DNA of 64,000 nucleotides from Dendrocalamus latiflorus. Taxonomy: Eukaryota; Streptophyta; Magnoliopsida; Poales; Poaceae. The DNA is taken from the NCBI GenBank assembly GCA_017311315.1, contig CM029632.1, positions 11,989,014-12,053,013 on the forward strand, in the 5' to 3' direction. The notes under the pieces were generated by a model. The model did not search any database and was not told the DNA's origin. It worked only from the letters and a program-made list of their open reading frames with translations. Each line of letters starts with the position of its first letter. Position 1 is the first letter of the stretch. Made by a program: the position numbers and the translations under genes. Of this stretch, positions 1-11,915 are shown piece by piece.

Positions 1-82
1 GTCCACGCATGCTATGAGATGGGCAATGTGTGTTCCTAAAAGATTGACGATGAACTCGACGCTCGTGCTTGGCACGGCGAAA

Positions 83-304
83 TCAAAACTCAACAATGTG
101 TCCATCATTGTTACAAAAAATGCAATGATACTTCTCCTTGAGAGATGTAGTACCATGTGGGGAAAAAACACTCTTGTCTTTATAAGTCCCTTGGACAATA
201 CTGGAAGAGCCACAAGAAGCGTCACTAGTTAAGGTAGAGTTATCCAAATTAATGGCACAAGTGCCAACATCAAGTAACTTAAGAGAAGCATGAGAAGAAT
301 CCAA
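83..304 (-). pseudogene. gag zinc-knuckle remnant
   Basis: The end of this 73-residue minus-strand frame reads CIFCNNDGHIVEF and then meets TGA exactly where the last Cys of a CX2CX4HX4C knuckle is expected. CCHC knuckles of the type CxFCxxxGHxxxFC occur in gag proteins of plant LTR retrotransposons. The stop in place of the final Cys shows decay. Confidence 0.5.
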
Positions 305-785
305 TCTAATTGCAAAGAGCCAAGATCATCCTTTAAAACATCAATCTTAGATTAGAAAGTAACACAAGAGTCACAAGACTTAGCACTCATATCATTGTGC
401 ACTCTGTTCAAGAAATTAAGCTCATTCTTTAAGACAATGCAAGATATGCAAGAGATTGAAGCATTGATAATGTGTATGGAATACAAAGCATCAACATCAT
501 TTCATAAGTTAGCACAAATCTTGCAAGAAAATGAGTCACCATCAAGCAATTTATCATATTTCAATCACATGCTAGAAAGATTAGACTTAAGTTCATCAAT
601 TTTAGCCCAAGCCTTCTCTAATTGCTAAAGACAGTTGGAAAAGCTCAAATTCCATTTTTTTTATTTTCAGCTCTAGCAAGTTCAAGTTGTTCTACCATGT
701 GGAATGAGCCAATTTTAACTTCTCAATTTTAGTAAGCATGTTAGAACAAGAATCATGTTCATTCTTAGCCAAAAACTAAAATTGC

Positions 786-1292
786 CTATTTCAGCTTAGC
801 ACAATCAAGCTCATGATGTAAGGCAATACAAGAATCACAAGACATAGAAGCATTTGATCTAAGCAATTTATTATCAGATTTCAAGCATGTAAGAGAAGTT
901 CTTAAATTACCATTATCCACAAGTAATGACTCATAAGACTCACATGGCAAAAGCAATTTTATCCTAACTACTATATCAAGCAAATCATTCTTTTCTTTCA
1001 CTAAATTATTCATCTCTAATTTAAGAGTAACTAATTTTGAGATGAGTTTATCCTTACTCACCATTCTTAGCATGACTCGATCATAAACTTTGGAGAACTC
1101 CTCATGATCATCCTCCATGGTCGCGGTTTCCTTCTCCTCCTTTGGCTTCAAAAACATGTCACAATTTGCCTTTTTGCATTTTCTCATAATTCGATTAATG
1201 AATTCAAGGTCACTAGCCTCATCAAGGCCATCAGCCAAAGATCCACAAGAAGATAGAACAAAAGACTCACAAGACCTCACTCTAGTTGCCAT
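786..1292 (-). pseudogene. gag-like coiled-coil frame of the retrotransposon
   Basis: A 168-residue minus-strand frame, rich in Lys, Glu, Leu and Ser, with CDSC and CKKANCD cysteine pairs and long charged helices. This resembles the low-complexity coiled-coil segment found in the gag part of many grass LTR retrotransposons. It begins only about 40 bp inside the primer-binding site, so part of the normal leader and gag start appears to be missing. It stops at 786 and the same type of sequence continues in other frames to the left. The family resemblance is by composition only. Confidence 0.45.
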
Positions 1293-1330
1293 GCTTAAGA
1301 TCAGTTAAGATCGCTCAAAGAGCACACCTT

Positions 1331-1343
1331 GCACTGATACCAA
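1331..1343 (-). other. Primer-binding site for initiator tRNA-Met
   Basis: The minus strand reads TTGGTATCAGTGC immediately inside the LTR end, one base from the common plant PBS TGGTATCAGAGC that pairs with the 3' end of initiator tRNA-Met. It fixes the orientation of the element and the inner boundary of the LTR at 1345. Confidence 0.65.
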
Positions 1344-1344
1344 T

Positions 1345-4140
1345 TGTAGGACTGGATATGCAACAGAGGGGGTGAATGATACTTTAAAAATACCCCAAAG
1401 TATTCACTTATTCTTTACTTCGATAGCTATAAAGCTATAAATATTAGTACAACAATCCCACTGGAAAACCAAAGGCTCTCAAAGCTAAGCAAAACCAGTC
1501 AAAAAAATAACATGGTCGAACTTCGACTACATGGTTGGAAGTCTCACAGCTGAATGCAATCTAATCAGAAACCAACGTGGTCGTAACTACGTGGTCAAAA
1601 CCAACATGGTCGAAATTCAACTACATGGATGGAAGTCCCACAGGGCTGAACACAACCTAATCGAAAACCAACGTGGTCGTAACCACGTGGTCGAAACCAA
1701 TGTGGTCGAAATTCAACTACGTGGTCGGAAGTCCCACAGAGTTGAGCGCAACTTGATCGGAAACCAACGTGGTCGTGTTAGAAATCAACATGGTCGTAAC
1801 CAACATGGTCGAAACCAATGTGGTCGAAATTCGACTCGAGTGGTCAACGACTAGAGAGTGGTCAAAAAACAACGTAGTCGAAGGCTAACAGTTGGTCTAA
1901 AACCATCGTGGTCAATGACTAGAGTAGTCGTAATAGTTCAAAATATGATTAGAGTGGTCTACAACCAATGAGTGATCAAAATTAAAGTGGTCAAACCAAA
2001 CCGAACTTCGACCAATGAGGTCGACGACCAATCAACAGTTGTAATTGGAGTGGTCGAAACTTGTCGAAGAACTGCTAATAAGGTTGACGACCAGTGAGTG
2101 GTTGAATCAGACCTGGTCGAAAAGAGACAATGTGGTCGAAAGCCTAAACGTGGTTGAAAACTTGAACGTGGTCGAAAAACAAGAGAAAATAGATAATGAA
2201 TAGAGGATTTTAGTAGAGTTTCAAAAACCAAATTTGATGTAACTTTTGATCCATAGATCCAATGATATGTAACTTTGCAGGGATCTTCTCTAGGGTATTG
2301 TGAACCTATTCCAATAAGCAATCAAGAGAATCATGGCCAAAGTTGAGACCTTTTTAGTTTGTTAGAAGGTTTCCTCAAAACCCAATCAAAATCGAAATTG
2401 GTGAATACAACTTGCTCGTGGGCGGATGATGACCAAGATGGATCTAGATGTATTTTCACATGTCACAACATGTTAGAGTACCAAACAAATCAACTCAAAA
2501 ACCCTCATATCAAGAAATCACACTTTTAGCCCAAATCAAGCAAAAAAATGGGTTTCCTCAAGAAATTCCTCCAAATCGTGCCTAGATGGATAAGATCTTG
2601 TCTCCAAGAGACATCTGCTCTTCTTGCACATCCTTGGCACCAGAAAAACTTAAGAGAAAAGAAATCCAAACAAGAAAGCCAAGAAAATAAAAAATGCATG
2701 AGGGGATTCATGGCACAACTCACTTAAGCAGTGTTTGGATGTCCATTTCACTTAAAGAGGAATATTTTTACAGCCAATCCTTTAGGATAGCATAGCTCTA
2801 AGCCTAGAGCATATACACATAAAGCTCCAAACCAAAAAACCCTAATCTCACATGGGAGAGAGGAAGAGCTAGCAACCGTAAAGACTTAGCCAAAATCCTC
2901 AAACCCTAACTTTTGCCTCTCCTCCCCTTATATAGTCTCACAACATGAATCTAAAACCTAATGGATCTCCCCATTAGATCAAACTAGGGATAACCTGTTA
3001 ACCCCACCAAACACCGGGTTTTACTCACGTATGCTTCTCAAAATGGCTTACAACCATTAACCCATTAGTGAATCAACACTTGAATCACTTTATATTTTCA
3101 ACACATACAAGACCTAAACCACTTATGCCAGTGCCGGGATATCACGTACCGCTACTTTTTCGGTATTAGGTAGTTTACCAAAATACCCCTATATCGCCTT
3201 CCTTGAAACTTCCCACTTCCTTTGCCACGAAGCATTGTCCATGCTTTGCCATCTTTCATGTGGCCCCAATGACTTGCCGTCAAGCCTCTCACACATCCGG
3301 ATTCCACTAAACCATCCTCGCTTGCAAACGACCCAAATCAGTTAACGCACCACATGCTTCTTCTCACATATGACGGCACCCGACTTCCTTGACCATCTGG
3401 ACCTCGACTCCTCCCTGAGTCTAGTCTCGGTCCACCTTACCGTTCCCCATCATGATCACCATCGGTAGCTCCCGCTTCGATTCCTCATCGTCCCGGCTTG
3501 CAACCACCCCGCAAATCTCAGTCATCTTCGACGCTTCCCCGACCATTCTGGACCTCAACACCACCTTATGCCTAGTCCTGGTCCTCCTACGCCTCACCAT
3601 GACATAACTCCAAAGTTATGCAACCAACAATAACAAACAAACCATCACGTAGCACCACACAACACACAAAGTCATCAATTGCATAATTCATCCAATAATG
3701 CTTAATGCAAAATGTGATCCAAATACTAATCCTAAACCTAGGACCAAACAATAAACCCATGTGCACACAAGCAACAACATCCAGGTCAAACCATGACCAA
3801 ATCCCCAAAAGTCCTGCTTTTCTGGGAAGATCAGTAGTATCGCTCTTAGCATGCTGGCACTACTACACTACAATACTACCGCTTCCCAAAGCGGTACTAC
3901 CGCACCTTGCAAACCCGCACTAAACCTCTTTAGAAAAACATACCGCAACTCAGAGCGGAAATACCGCCTTGCGGCACTACCGCGTTTACAACTGCGGTAA
4001 ATCTGATTTTTCTGACACTTCCAGAAAACAGTCCAGCTCAAATGCAACCTTGCAAAACCCTCAAAAACCAAACTCAAACTCCACAAATATTTTAATCTAA
4101 AAGTCAATTACTCATTACAACTATAGAGTGACCTCCACAT
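1345..4140 (-). mobile_element. Long LTR (copy A) with internal minisatellite
   Basis: The LTR begins TGTAGGACTGG next to the primer-binding site. It shares blocks with the sequence at 4469-6320: the start (GGGGGTGAATG), a block containing TTGCTCGTGGG at 2412 and 4970, and a block around the conserved GGGTTTTACTCAC at 3007 and 5545. It contains no reading frame of note. A G/T-rich minisatellite occupies 1510-2180. The outer boundary near 4140 is approximate, because no clear CA end or target duplication was found. Confidence 0.55.
1510..2180. repeat. GTGGTCGAAACCAA-type minisatellite
   Basis: Dozens of degenerate units built on (A/C)GTGGTCGAAA-CCAA(C/T) are spread through this part of the LTR. 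The unit length varies (about 12-30 bp), with a higher-order repeat of about 110 bp in its first part (GGTCG..GTGGAAGTCCCACAG). The repeat creates spurious frames rich in GRNQ residues on the plus strand. Confidence 0.75.
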
Positions 4141-4204
4141 TGTCTCACAGTAAGGAAACCCATGATGTAGTAGTACACCAAGGGCATCTAAGCATGCATA
4201 GTGT

Positions 4205-4386
4205 TTTTGGAGTTTTAAGAGAATTTCGTGGCTACTGAAAAATACTATAGTATTGAAAACGTTGTGGTGTTCGAATTCAACAAACTTTGCAATATTATAA
4301 ACCGTAGTATGCCCGATACCATAGTATTTTTGAAGTTTTTAAAAATCTACTCATGACCTCTTTTTTTCTAAACCAAACACGCTTCC
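4205..4386. mobile_element. MITE-like insertion
   Basis: Sequence between the two LTR copies carries GTGTTTTTGGAG near its left side and CCAAACACGC at its right side. Both sides have inverted copies of AAATACTATAGTAT-like sequence. This fits a small TIR element, but no target duplication was recognised. Confidence 0.35.
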
Positions 4387-4468
4387 AATCTCATCGTTTT
4401 TTCTCCTCCTCTCCTTTATCTCTTGTACAACGGACCATTTAAAGACCTATACCTCTAGTCGTGCATGG

Positions 4469-6320
4469 TCGTATAGGTAGACCCGTATGGTAAGGGGGTG
4501 AATGGTACCTTCAATTTTTCCTCTAAGTATCTGTAGATTCTTCACTCTAATAGCAATAAGAAGTCATGAAGATGAAGAGATAAAAATTCTGAAGATTTAT
4601 TATGCTACACTAAAATCAGCTAGGCAAATAGTAGCATTAGCACTATTTCAAATCCAAAAATCCATTTAACTTTTGATCTATATATCTAAAAGACTTAAAA
4701 CTTGAACCAATACTAAATCATGACCTTAAGAACCTATCCCAACCTAAAATCTTGAAAGACTTAAAAGAATTGGGATCTTTTGGTTCATGAAGTTGTACTG
4801 CACTAAAAGTAGGCCAAAAATCACAAATTAAGCAAACTCTCAAACCAACTCTTCAAATCACTTGAAATTTGGTATGCACCTTCTCTAGGATGCCAGGAAT
4901 CTATTTCAATCAATAATCAAGAAAGGATGCACTAAAATCGAACAAAAATAAAAAAAATAGTGAATATGATTTGCTCGTGGGTGAATGATAACCAATATAG
5001 CTCTAGATGTATTCCTACATGTCACAACAAGCTAGAACACCTAAGAAATAGAGGCAATCACAACCGGCTCAAGAAATTACCCCGACAGGCCAAATCAAGT
5101 AAAAACCAAACAACTTCAAGAACTTACCAAGCCTAATACCTAGATGGATAAGAATTGATTTGTAAGGTATATCTCTATCACTTACTTATCTTTGACATCC
5201 AGCAAGATCAATAAAGGAAAGAGGTAAGGCCAAAACTAATTAAAACAAGAGCAAATCAACCAAAACAAAAGGGATCTATCAGAAATGAACAAAATTAATA
5301 TATTGTTACACTAGGATGAAAGTTTTACAGTCACTCCACCTGGAGGATATGAAAACACACCGCAACACTCATACTTCTCAAACCTGACCCTAGAACACTT
5401 CACTTCAACGCGTAAGGCTAGGATAGTTAACTTGCAAGTCTCCGTCCCAATCTGTTAAATAAGCAAGGCAACCAGCTCTACCTAACTCTAATGGATACTA
5501 TCCATGTAGCATAAATAGGGAAACCCGTTAATCCCATACAACATGGGTTTTACTCACACACTACATTTATATATGCTTTTCAAAGCATATAAACCCGAAT
5601 CCACTAAGTCCTTAACCTTTAATCTACTTGATCATCCCAACTTCTTCTTGACCTAAACCGCCTTTCCAAGCATCGCGGTTTTGATTCAAAGTACTTTTCG
5701 ATATTTTGGTCAACTTATCAAAATATCATTTCTTGACCCGGTCTTCATTTTCTCTTACAAGCAATTACTATATTTACCACGTGTAGATGCATTACTAGTT
5801 TGCCATACATTAACAAGTCTTTCCCGTTCTAATTTCACCGGAACACACCTTACTTGACCGACTAAGCCATATGGTGCAACCCTTCGCTAGAATTTTACTT
5901 CAATATTTCTCGCCTTCCTTGTGCAATGCTTGAGCTCAGCCATCTCACCCGATATCCTTATCGTTCTGAGTCTCAGGTCCTCTATGAGCGTAGCCCCGAT
6001 CCTTACCGTTGACCATGGTTGACTTCAAGCATCCCTACACATTCAAAGACCAAGAAATCATTTTAGGGCACAAGTTCTTCACAATTTGATCTACGTTAGC
6101 TGAAATATATATCATGTCACACATATAAATTGATTTTGGTCAAACCAAATAATCACATGACACAAATTTTCTAAAATCACTCATTTTAACCAAACAACAC
6201 AAGCCGGCCGGTCAGACCGATGCCTCTACAAGCTGTCTAGAAAAAACCGCAAATATACAATATCTAAATTTTCACTTATCTAAAATAATAATAATTTATC
6301 ACATCATAACCCTAGACATG
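4469..6320 (-). mobile_element. Related LTR (copy B)
   Basis: It aligns by eye with the LTR at 1345-4140 in several blocks, in the same order, but lacks the minisatellite. The copies are well diverged, so they may come from two insertions rather than one element. The right boundary is approximate. No coding frame is visible. Confidence 0.5.
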
Positions 6321-6945
6321 AGCACACGGTCCTTCAACTCGTTGTCATATATCGTGCCATGCATAAAGCTCGTAGGGTAAAAGGACACATGAACTTGGAT
6401 TGATGCTCAAGGCTGCGCATCAACGTACGTACCGGGCTTCTAGCATTTGTTGGGTACAATCTAGCAAAAATGTGTACATGTATGAACATATATCTATGCA
6501 TGGTAACATCTAGCTAGCATAGAAAGTAAGTTTATTAACAAAATACCGCAATTCCCAAACACACCAAGGTTTTTTTTTCAAAACTGTAGAATACTGTAGT
6601 ATCCATAAACTGTAGTATCTTATAGGTAGTAAGTTAAAAACTGTGGTTTTGAAATACTGTAGTTTACAAATGCTGTAACATCCAAACAAGCCATAATTTG
6701 GGAGTCCATTAGTAGACATGCGTAGGTTTTTAGGCTAGCCCACCGATGAAGTTGGGCCGAAGTCCAAAGCGTGTCCAAGATGGCCGGCTAGTGTGTATGC
6801 TGGAACATTTTGACCCAATGGGTCATTTCCATGTGTAAAAGGAAGTCCAGTGAACTAAGGTATGGAACAATTAAATTAGACCAACGAATCAAGCGGTACC
6901 TCATCAAATCATCAAGAGTAAAAAAGAGAAAAAAGAAATGGTATC
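6321..6945. other. Intergenic; small ACTGTAGTAT-repeat element at 6555-6690
   Basis: No gene seen. Between 6555 and 6690 the motif (A)ACTGTAGTAT recurs at least four times, flanked by CCAAACA sequences, which suggests a decayed MITE. The last 8 bases (6938-6945, ATGGTATC) are the target duplication of the adjoining hAT element. Confidence 0.45.
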
Positions 6946-7464
6946 TAGGATAGAAAACGGTAAAAGATAACCCATTTCATCTGACAACCATATTCAAGAG
7001 AACATGAATGTGATAAGCAAAATTAATATTCGAGAATGTTCATATCTGTATTTGAGAATGTTCGTATTCAAGAATATTCGTATTCATATTCAAGACTATT
7101 CGATTCATTTCTACCCTGGCGATCTCCGTGGGGATGACTATAGAAGCAATCTTCTGATGAACCAAGATTCACAAGAAAGAAGTGAAAATTATTTTGTATA
7201 ATTTTTAACTCGATGTGCTACACTGCTAGCTCGTGTAGTCATGTTATATAAATTTATTTTACCGAGATTTGTTATAAAAATTTTAGAATATTTGTATTCA
7301 ACCAAATTAAGTATATATTCGACTCAAATTCACATTCGTTACGACATTCAATTTATATTCGTATTCAAGAATGTTTGAATTAACAATCGTATTTATTTTA
7401 AAAATATAAATTTATATTTATATTTAGGACTAATCGATTCGTACTCCAACGATTTTCATTTCTA
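6946..7464. mobile_element. Non-autonomous hAT element, copy 1
   Basis: The 519-bp element begins TAGGATAGAAAACGG and ends with CGATTTTCATTTCTA, an imperfect inverted repeat. It is flanked by ATGGTATC (6938-6945) and GTGGTATC (7465-7472), an 8-bp duplication with one mismatch, as expected of hAT transposition. The interior is AT-rich with repeated TATTCGTATTC words and no transposase. A second copy lies at 61721-62210. Confidence 0.7.
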
Positions 7465-7474
7465 GTGGTATCCC

Positions 7475-7890
7475 ACCCCCTCAATACCCGGGGGGGTTCC
7501 TGGCTCCCCAGCATAGCCACGTCGCCCCAACGCTCGGCCGGCCGGCGCGTGGCGAGGAAATTCGCGTACGGCCGGCCGAGCGACTTTCCTCAGCTTTTTC
7601 GGAAATTACATATAGGTCCTTTTTCCTCGCAAAAAGATCCCTGTAAGTTTTTTCTTACAAAATTTTTTTTGGGTAGCGCCCCGCGGTTTTCCGAAATTAC
7701 GTATAGGTCCTTGTTTACTTACGTACAAGCCCTTACAGGTCCTCGATTTTTTCCCAAAAAACCCTTTGATTTTCCCGGAATTACGCATTTGCCCTTGGTT
7801 TTTTTATGAAACTCTCTGCGAATTATCGTCTCTTTCACTTTGATCCGCACGGTAGCTAGCGCGGCGTGCGCCGCGCTTATATGCAGCTAG
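7475..7890 (+). mobile_element. Helitron-like non-autonomous element, copy 1
   Basis: This shares extended similarity with 20032-20436 and 20437-21052 (blocks containing CACGTCGCCCC, TTTTCGGAAATTACGTA, TAGCGCCCCGC and CTTACGTACAGG). The right end has a 9-bp stem AGCGCGGCG / CGCCGCGCT (7858-7866 and 7869-7877) with a 2-nt loop, followed 9 bp later by CTAG and then T. Hairpin plus CTRR-T is the 3' signature of Helitrons. No RepHel gene is present and the 5' TC end is not certain. Confidence 0.6.
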
Positions 7891-8329
7891 TCTCATCAAA
7901 AGGCACGTACATGCCGTGCATCTTCTTTTTGTGTTGTGTCATGACGTGTCTATATTCCACTCTCTACCGCGTACTCTTATGGTCATAAAAGAGTGATTTT
8001 TTTATAACAAAAGAGACGCATACGCACACATATTATCACTAGAGTATCAATCGAATCCAAATCACCCAGCATCTAAATTCAGCTGGCAGCAAATATAGGA
8101 AACATAAATACATTCATATTGTAAAAAAAGATATGGATGCGGGTAGTATCCGAATTTTTTTCCGAATACGAATTCAAATGTGGTAAACGGAATACGGTGC
8201 TAAACGAATACATATACGGATATTATCTGGATTATAATGTGGTACATGGAATACTTGATATTTTATATTTGACCTCTAAATTAGGCATAATCTAAATACA
8301 AAGCTGCATAAGAACACTGGGCATGGGAA
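7891..8329. other. AT-rich intergenic, hAT-like remnant at 8120-8260
   Basis: No gene seen. The words TCCGAATACG, GAATACGGTG and ATACGGATATT resemble the interior of the hAT elements at 6946 and 61721, so this is probably a fragment of the same superfamily. Confidence 0.35.
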
Positions 8330-8998
8330 GGATCAACTTAAATATTCTCAAAGAATAGGATCCTTGATGTACCTACTAGTGCAACGAGACCATACATCTC
8401 ATATGCGGTAAGCATATTAAGTCGTTATACGTCCAATCTAGGAGACGATCATTAGATAAAACTAGAAATATTACTCAAATATTTGAAGGGGACCTCAAAT
8501 TTGGGAATATATTATTCAGGCCATCCGACAGTCTTGGAAGGATTTAGTGATTCTAACTGGATCAATGACTCGGATGACATGAAGGCTACGAGTGGCTATG
8601 TATTCACTCTAGCAGGTGGGGCCGTTTCGTGGAAGTCTTCAAAACAGACGATCTACCATGGAGGTTGAGTTAGTAGCACTTGATTTAGCGGCTGTAGAGG
8701 CAGAACGGATTAGAGAATTCCTTTCTAACCTGCCTGTGCTGGAAAAGCCTATTCTAGCCATATTGACCTACTGTGATAACCAAACCATTCTGATTAAGAC
8801 AAAGAGTAGGAAGGACAATATGAAGTCATCAAAACACATAAAGAGGCGACTTAAGTCGATAAGGCATGCCAAAGAGACGGGTGTTATTTCTGTAGAATAC
8901 ATCCAATCTGAAAGGAACTTGATAGGTTCTTTCACGAAAGGATTGGCGCGGAAGGCCATTCTTGCAGCGTCTAAGGGAATGGAGCTCATACCCATGTA
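8330..8998 (+). pseudogene. copia pol fragment (end of RT and RNase H)
   Basis: Joined across frame changes, the stretch reads YSQRIGSLMYL, then TSATRPYISYAVSILSRYTS, LLKYLKGT, SDSNWINDSDDMKATSGYVF, and, after a one-base frame change near 8655, TMEVELVALDLA and HIKRRLKSIR. These are the hallmarks of the RT-RNase H end of Ty1/copia polyproteins (YAV..LSRY, YLKGT, SDADWA.D...R.ST.GY, SS.EAE). At least two frameshifts make it non-functional. It ends at a stop at 8996-8998, and its own 3' LTR follows at 9532. Confidence 0.85.
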
Positions 8999-9531
8999 AA
9001 AAACTCACATTGGTGGTTTCTGATCCTAGAAAATTGAAGATCCCATGAACTAGGCTCTAAGACAACAAACTGTATGGGATTAGAGAACACACCTAACGGA
9101 TCCCATTAGCTGCAGTGCTCTTTATGTATGGAAGGTTAAGCATTAGCTCTTAATGAATTTGATGTCTATATGACTTTAGGAATCATCCTACAGGATTCCT
9201 AGAAGAATTCACCTATGTGAGTAAGATTGTGAGGTCGCAATCAAAGAAAGATAAGGGTATAATTTCTTAAGTACTCATGAGCTAGATATAGGGACATGAC
9301 CGTAACGTCCCAACCTGAGAGGGAAAGGGCAAGCCGCCCAATATAGAATGTGACTTGGGCGAAAATTATCACACCAAGGCATTGGATCAAGGCAAAGTCT
9401 TCCTTTGTCTGTGCAGAGCATAGTCCTTGTGGCTAGGCTTTGGATTCAAACCCGCAACGTACCAGTCATTGAACATCTGTATATTAAACAAGACTTTGAG
9501 CAACTTTTATCAATTGATAAATTAGTGGGGA
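8999..9531 (+). other. 3' untranslated region of the copia element
   Basis: No frame of interest. It ends with the purine run AGTGGGGA (about 9522-9529), a candidate polypurine tract directly before the LTR start. Confidence 0.5.
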
Positions 9532-11109
9532 TTGTTGTATTTCCAAGGGTATTTCAGTAATTTCCCAATTGAAAAGGAAAAAAAAGAGGAAGGTGGGGCC
9601 CACCTGTCAGTTAGCAGGTTGCAAGAGAAAAGGGGGAGGAGACGAGTCTCCCCCCGTGCGTGTGCGCTCGCGTGCAGCACGGGGTGGCTTCGACAACTTT
9701 GCCCAGGGGTGGCCGAGTCAAGCGATGGCAGCGATGGAGACATCACTGGCGCGGGCACTTCGGCGCCAGCCGTGACGGTAGCCCGCCGGCTTCCGGCCCG
9801 CTCCTCTATAAATGGCGACTTCCTCTTCACCTTTGAAAGCCTTGGGAAAGCAGTGAGTTCACTTTCCCCTCTTCGATCTCAAATCTCCCTCAGTAGTTCT
9901 TCGGTCTTGAGTCTTGAGAGCCACCAGCCGGGTTCCTTCCTATCACCATCGGCTGAGGAGATCGAATCATCGTTCTAGGGTTCTTCCCGTGCGGTTTCCT
10001 TGTGCCTTTTCTTTGGATCTAGCCATGAGGAAAGGTTCGGGTGTTACCTCTAGACGTTGACTCGGCTCGGACTTGTGCTGAGTATTTGAGAGAGATTTGT
10101 GACTTGTTCTTGGTGTTCACGAGTGTTCTCAGCCGAAGCTCTCGTTGGTCTTGTGTGGCGTCCACCTGACCCTTGGCTTCTACTTCGGTTCTAGCCAGGT
10201 GGAAGTGTGGCATTGTATATCTGATTGCCATCATCTCCTTGCTTGGCGCAGCGGGGTGCTTGGTTTTCTAGAACGGCGCAGTGTGCGTGCCTTGCGTTTT
10301 TCTATTTCTTCTCGGTGGTTTCAAGTATCATCGGCTTTGTGAGTATATCGGCTATCCGCTCTTTGCAATCTGTGATCTATTCCATACATTTGTGATTTGT
10401 CACTGGTTGATTATTGCAAAGAGATGCTTGTAGGTTCAGCTGTTAGCTCAATGAGGATATTGGTCTTATGCTGAAATTGAATGTTAAAGCTTGAGCTCTA
10501 AATATTTGATATTCTAGTCTTATTCCTACAGTTAGATACTTTTGAAATATTTTTGCAGCCTGTGATCACTGTTACCATATTACCTATACCTCTGTTAGCC
10601 ATTTCAGCTTGCTGCATAACTTGTTTATTTGTGAGTCTACTCTGGAAGTATATCAAGTTAGTTGGCTAACTTCAAAGCTATTTGGTAATCATTCTGCTTT
10701 GTGTTGTTTGCTGGCCGAAAGTATTTTGTTTGTCAGAATTTTTGTTTAGAGCTCAAGGTTTGAAACTCATTTGGCATATTTAATTAGTGAGGAGTATAAG
10801 ACCATAGTAACAAGACAGCCAAGATTAAATCTCGGGTAACCCTATATTTGAGAGTACTAAACAATAACTAAAACTTATGCTTTTTGCTGAGTTTTGTTAA
10901 TTCCCTGTTCATGAGAATGCTTTACATGATTATTTCAACAGTAATTTTGGTTCATATGATGAGTATATATTCTTGTATAAATGACATGGTAGAATTACAT
11001 ATTTATATGCAATTTATGTCATTTATATTCTGCTAGAAATACTCTTTAATTATGTTTTATTTTGTAGAATTAAATTTAAATATATGTTTATACCATATTA
11101 TTTACAACA
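9532..11109 (+). mobile_element. 3' LTR of the copia element
   Basis: The stretch starts TGTTGTA and ends TACAACA, a perfect 7-bp inverted terminal repeat with TG...CA ends, and lies right after the candidate polypurine tract. At 1578 bp it has the size of long copia LTRs. A TATAAAT at 9807-9813 followed by GC-rich leader-like sequence fits an LTR promoter. Beyond it, a ribosomal-protein-gene fragment begins within 35 bp. Confidence 0.7.
9807..9813 (+). promoter_or_regulatory. TATA box of the copia LTR
   Basis: CTCCTCTATAAATGGC lies inside the LTR after a GC-rich block. Its position fits the U3 promoter of an LTR retrotransposon. Confidence 0.5.
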
Positions 11110-11143
11110 GGAGGCACATCCTGCTGCCTCCTGGCCCTGGATC

Positions 11144-11254
11144 CTGGTGTCGCTAGAGTTGTAGAAGTGCCTCGCCACCAGCGTCCTCAAGGGCAGCAAG
11201 GGCAAGATTTGGCTTGACCCCAATGAGGTCAATGAGATCTCATGGCCAACTCCC
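11144..11254 (+). pseudogene. RPL19: Ribosomal protein L19 exon fragment
   Basis: The bases encode VSLEL*KCLATSVLKGSKGK and then WLDPNEVNEIS, followed in a shifted frame by MANS. Cytosolic eL19 begins MVSLKLQKRLAAS.LKCGKGKVWLDPNEVNEISMANSR, so this is its first coding segment. Damage: ATG to CTG at the start, CAG to TAG at codon 7, several substitutions, and a 1-bp deletion before the MANS codons. The exon ends in AACTCCC|GTAAGG, a good splice donor, so the fragment came from genomic DNA rather than a processed mRNA. The rest of L19 is not seen. This is a decayed duplicate or captured fragment. Confidence 0.8.
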
Positions 11255-11915
11255 GTAAGGTGCTCCCCTCCCCCTCACCCCTCTCGCTCTCTCCCCTCGC
11301 ATGCCGCTTATCGTGTGTATCTGCCACCGGTTGATTGTTCTGTGGGTTTGGATCGTGTAGATCTGTGGGTGAGGTAGTGATATGTGCGGGTTAGGATAGT
11401 TTCAAGCTGATGGAATAGAACGGAGCTTGTTCATGCTGCTTCTACCTCATCAATCAATCTAAGCACTGGATGGGCAAGATTATCAGTTCCTCTGCCATTG
11501 GTTTTTGAAAATTTTTCTTAGGGACAGTGTAAGATATGGACTGTGATGTGGAGATTCATTCGTGCCCCTTTTAGCGGTGTTCCTAGTAGTAGATGAGTTA
11601 TGGTGATCCATCTAGTTCCTTGTGGTGCGCTGTTGTTAATGTTAACAGGTGTGTTTTTAACGGCTTCTAAAAGCAGATTTTGGCTTTTGCTACAGTATCT
11701 AACTTTTAAATGGAGCATTTTCTCACGACGGGGTCTACAAGTTAATTATAGTACACGTTGAAAGCCTAATATCTGTATCAACCAAAATCGCAAGCGAGTA
11801 TCTCTCTTTCCGTAGTTTCTATCGCAAACAGTAAAAATTCAAAAAATTTAACAAAAAGTCATAAGTCGCAGCCGTATCAAACATGCCTGTAGATGAAGTT
11901 GCCGTGCGTGCGTTA
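11255..11915. other. Former L19 intron-like DNA
   Basis: CT-rich then T-rich sequence after the L19 donor has the character of a plant first intron (CCCCTCACCCCTCTCGCTCTC, then GTGGGTTTGGATCGTGTAGATCTGTGGG). No further exon of L19 was recognised. The last three bases (TTA, 11913-11915) are the MITE target duplication. Confidence 0.4.

Larger units (their letters stand above)
1..1344 (-). mobile_element. Internal region of a decayed LTR retrotransposon
   Basis: Read on the minus strand, this stretch follows a primer-binding site at 1331-1343 and holds broken gag-like frames: a lysine/glutamate-rich, coiled-coil-like frame at 786-1292 and a zinc-knuckle frame at 83-304. Several stops and shifts separate them, so no intact polyprotein remains. 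The element runs off the left edge of the window. No protease, integrase or reverse transcriptase is visible here, so copia or gypsy membership is not decided. Confidence 0.65.

Noticed and set aside
1531..1854. Plus-strand frame rich in GRNQ and GRKSHR repeats
   Set aside because: Translation of the LTR minisatellite; there is no start context or conserved domain.
9532..9978. 148-codon plus-strand frame
   Set aside because: It falls within the U3/R region of the copia LTR and has no recognisable domain.
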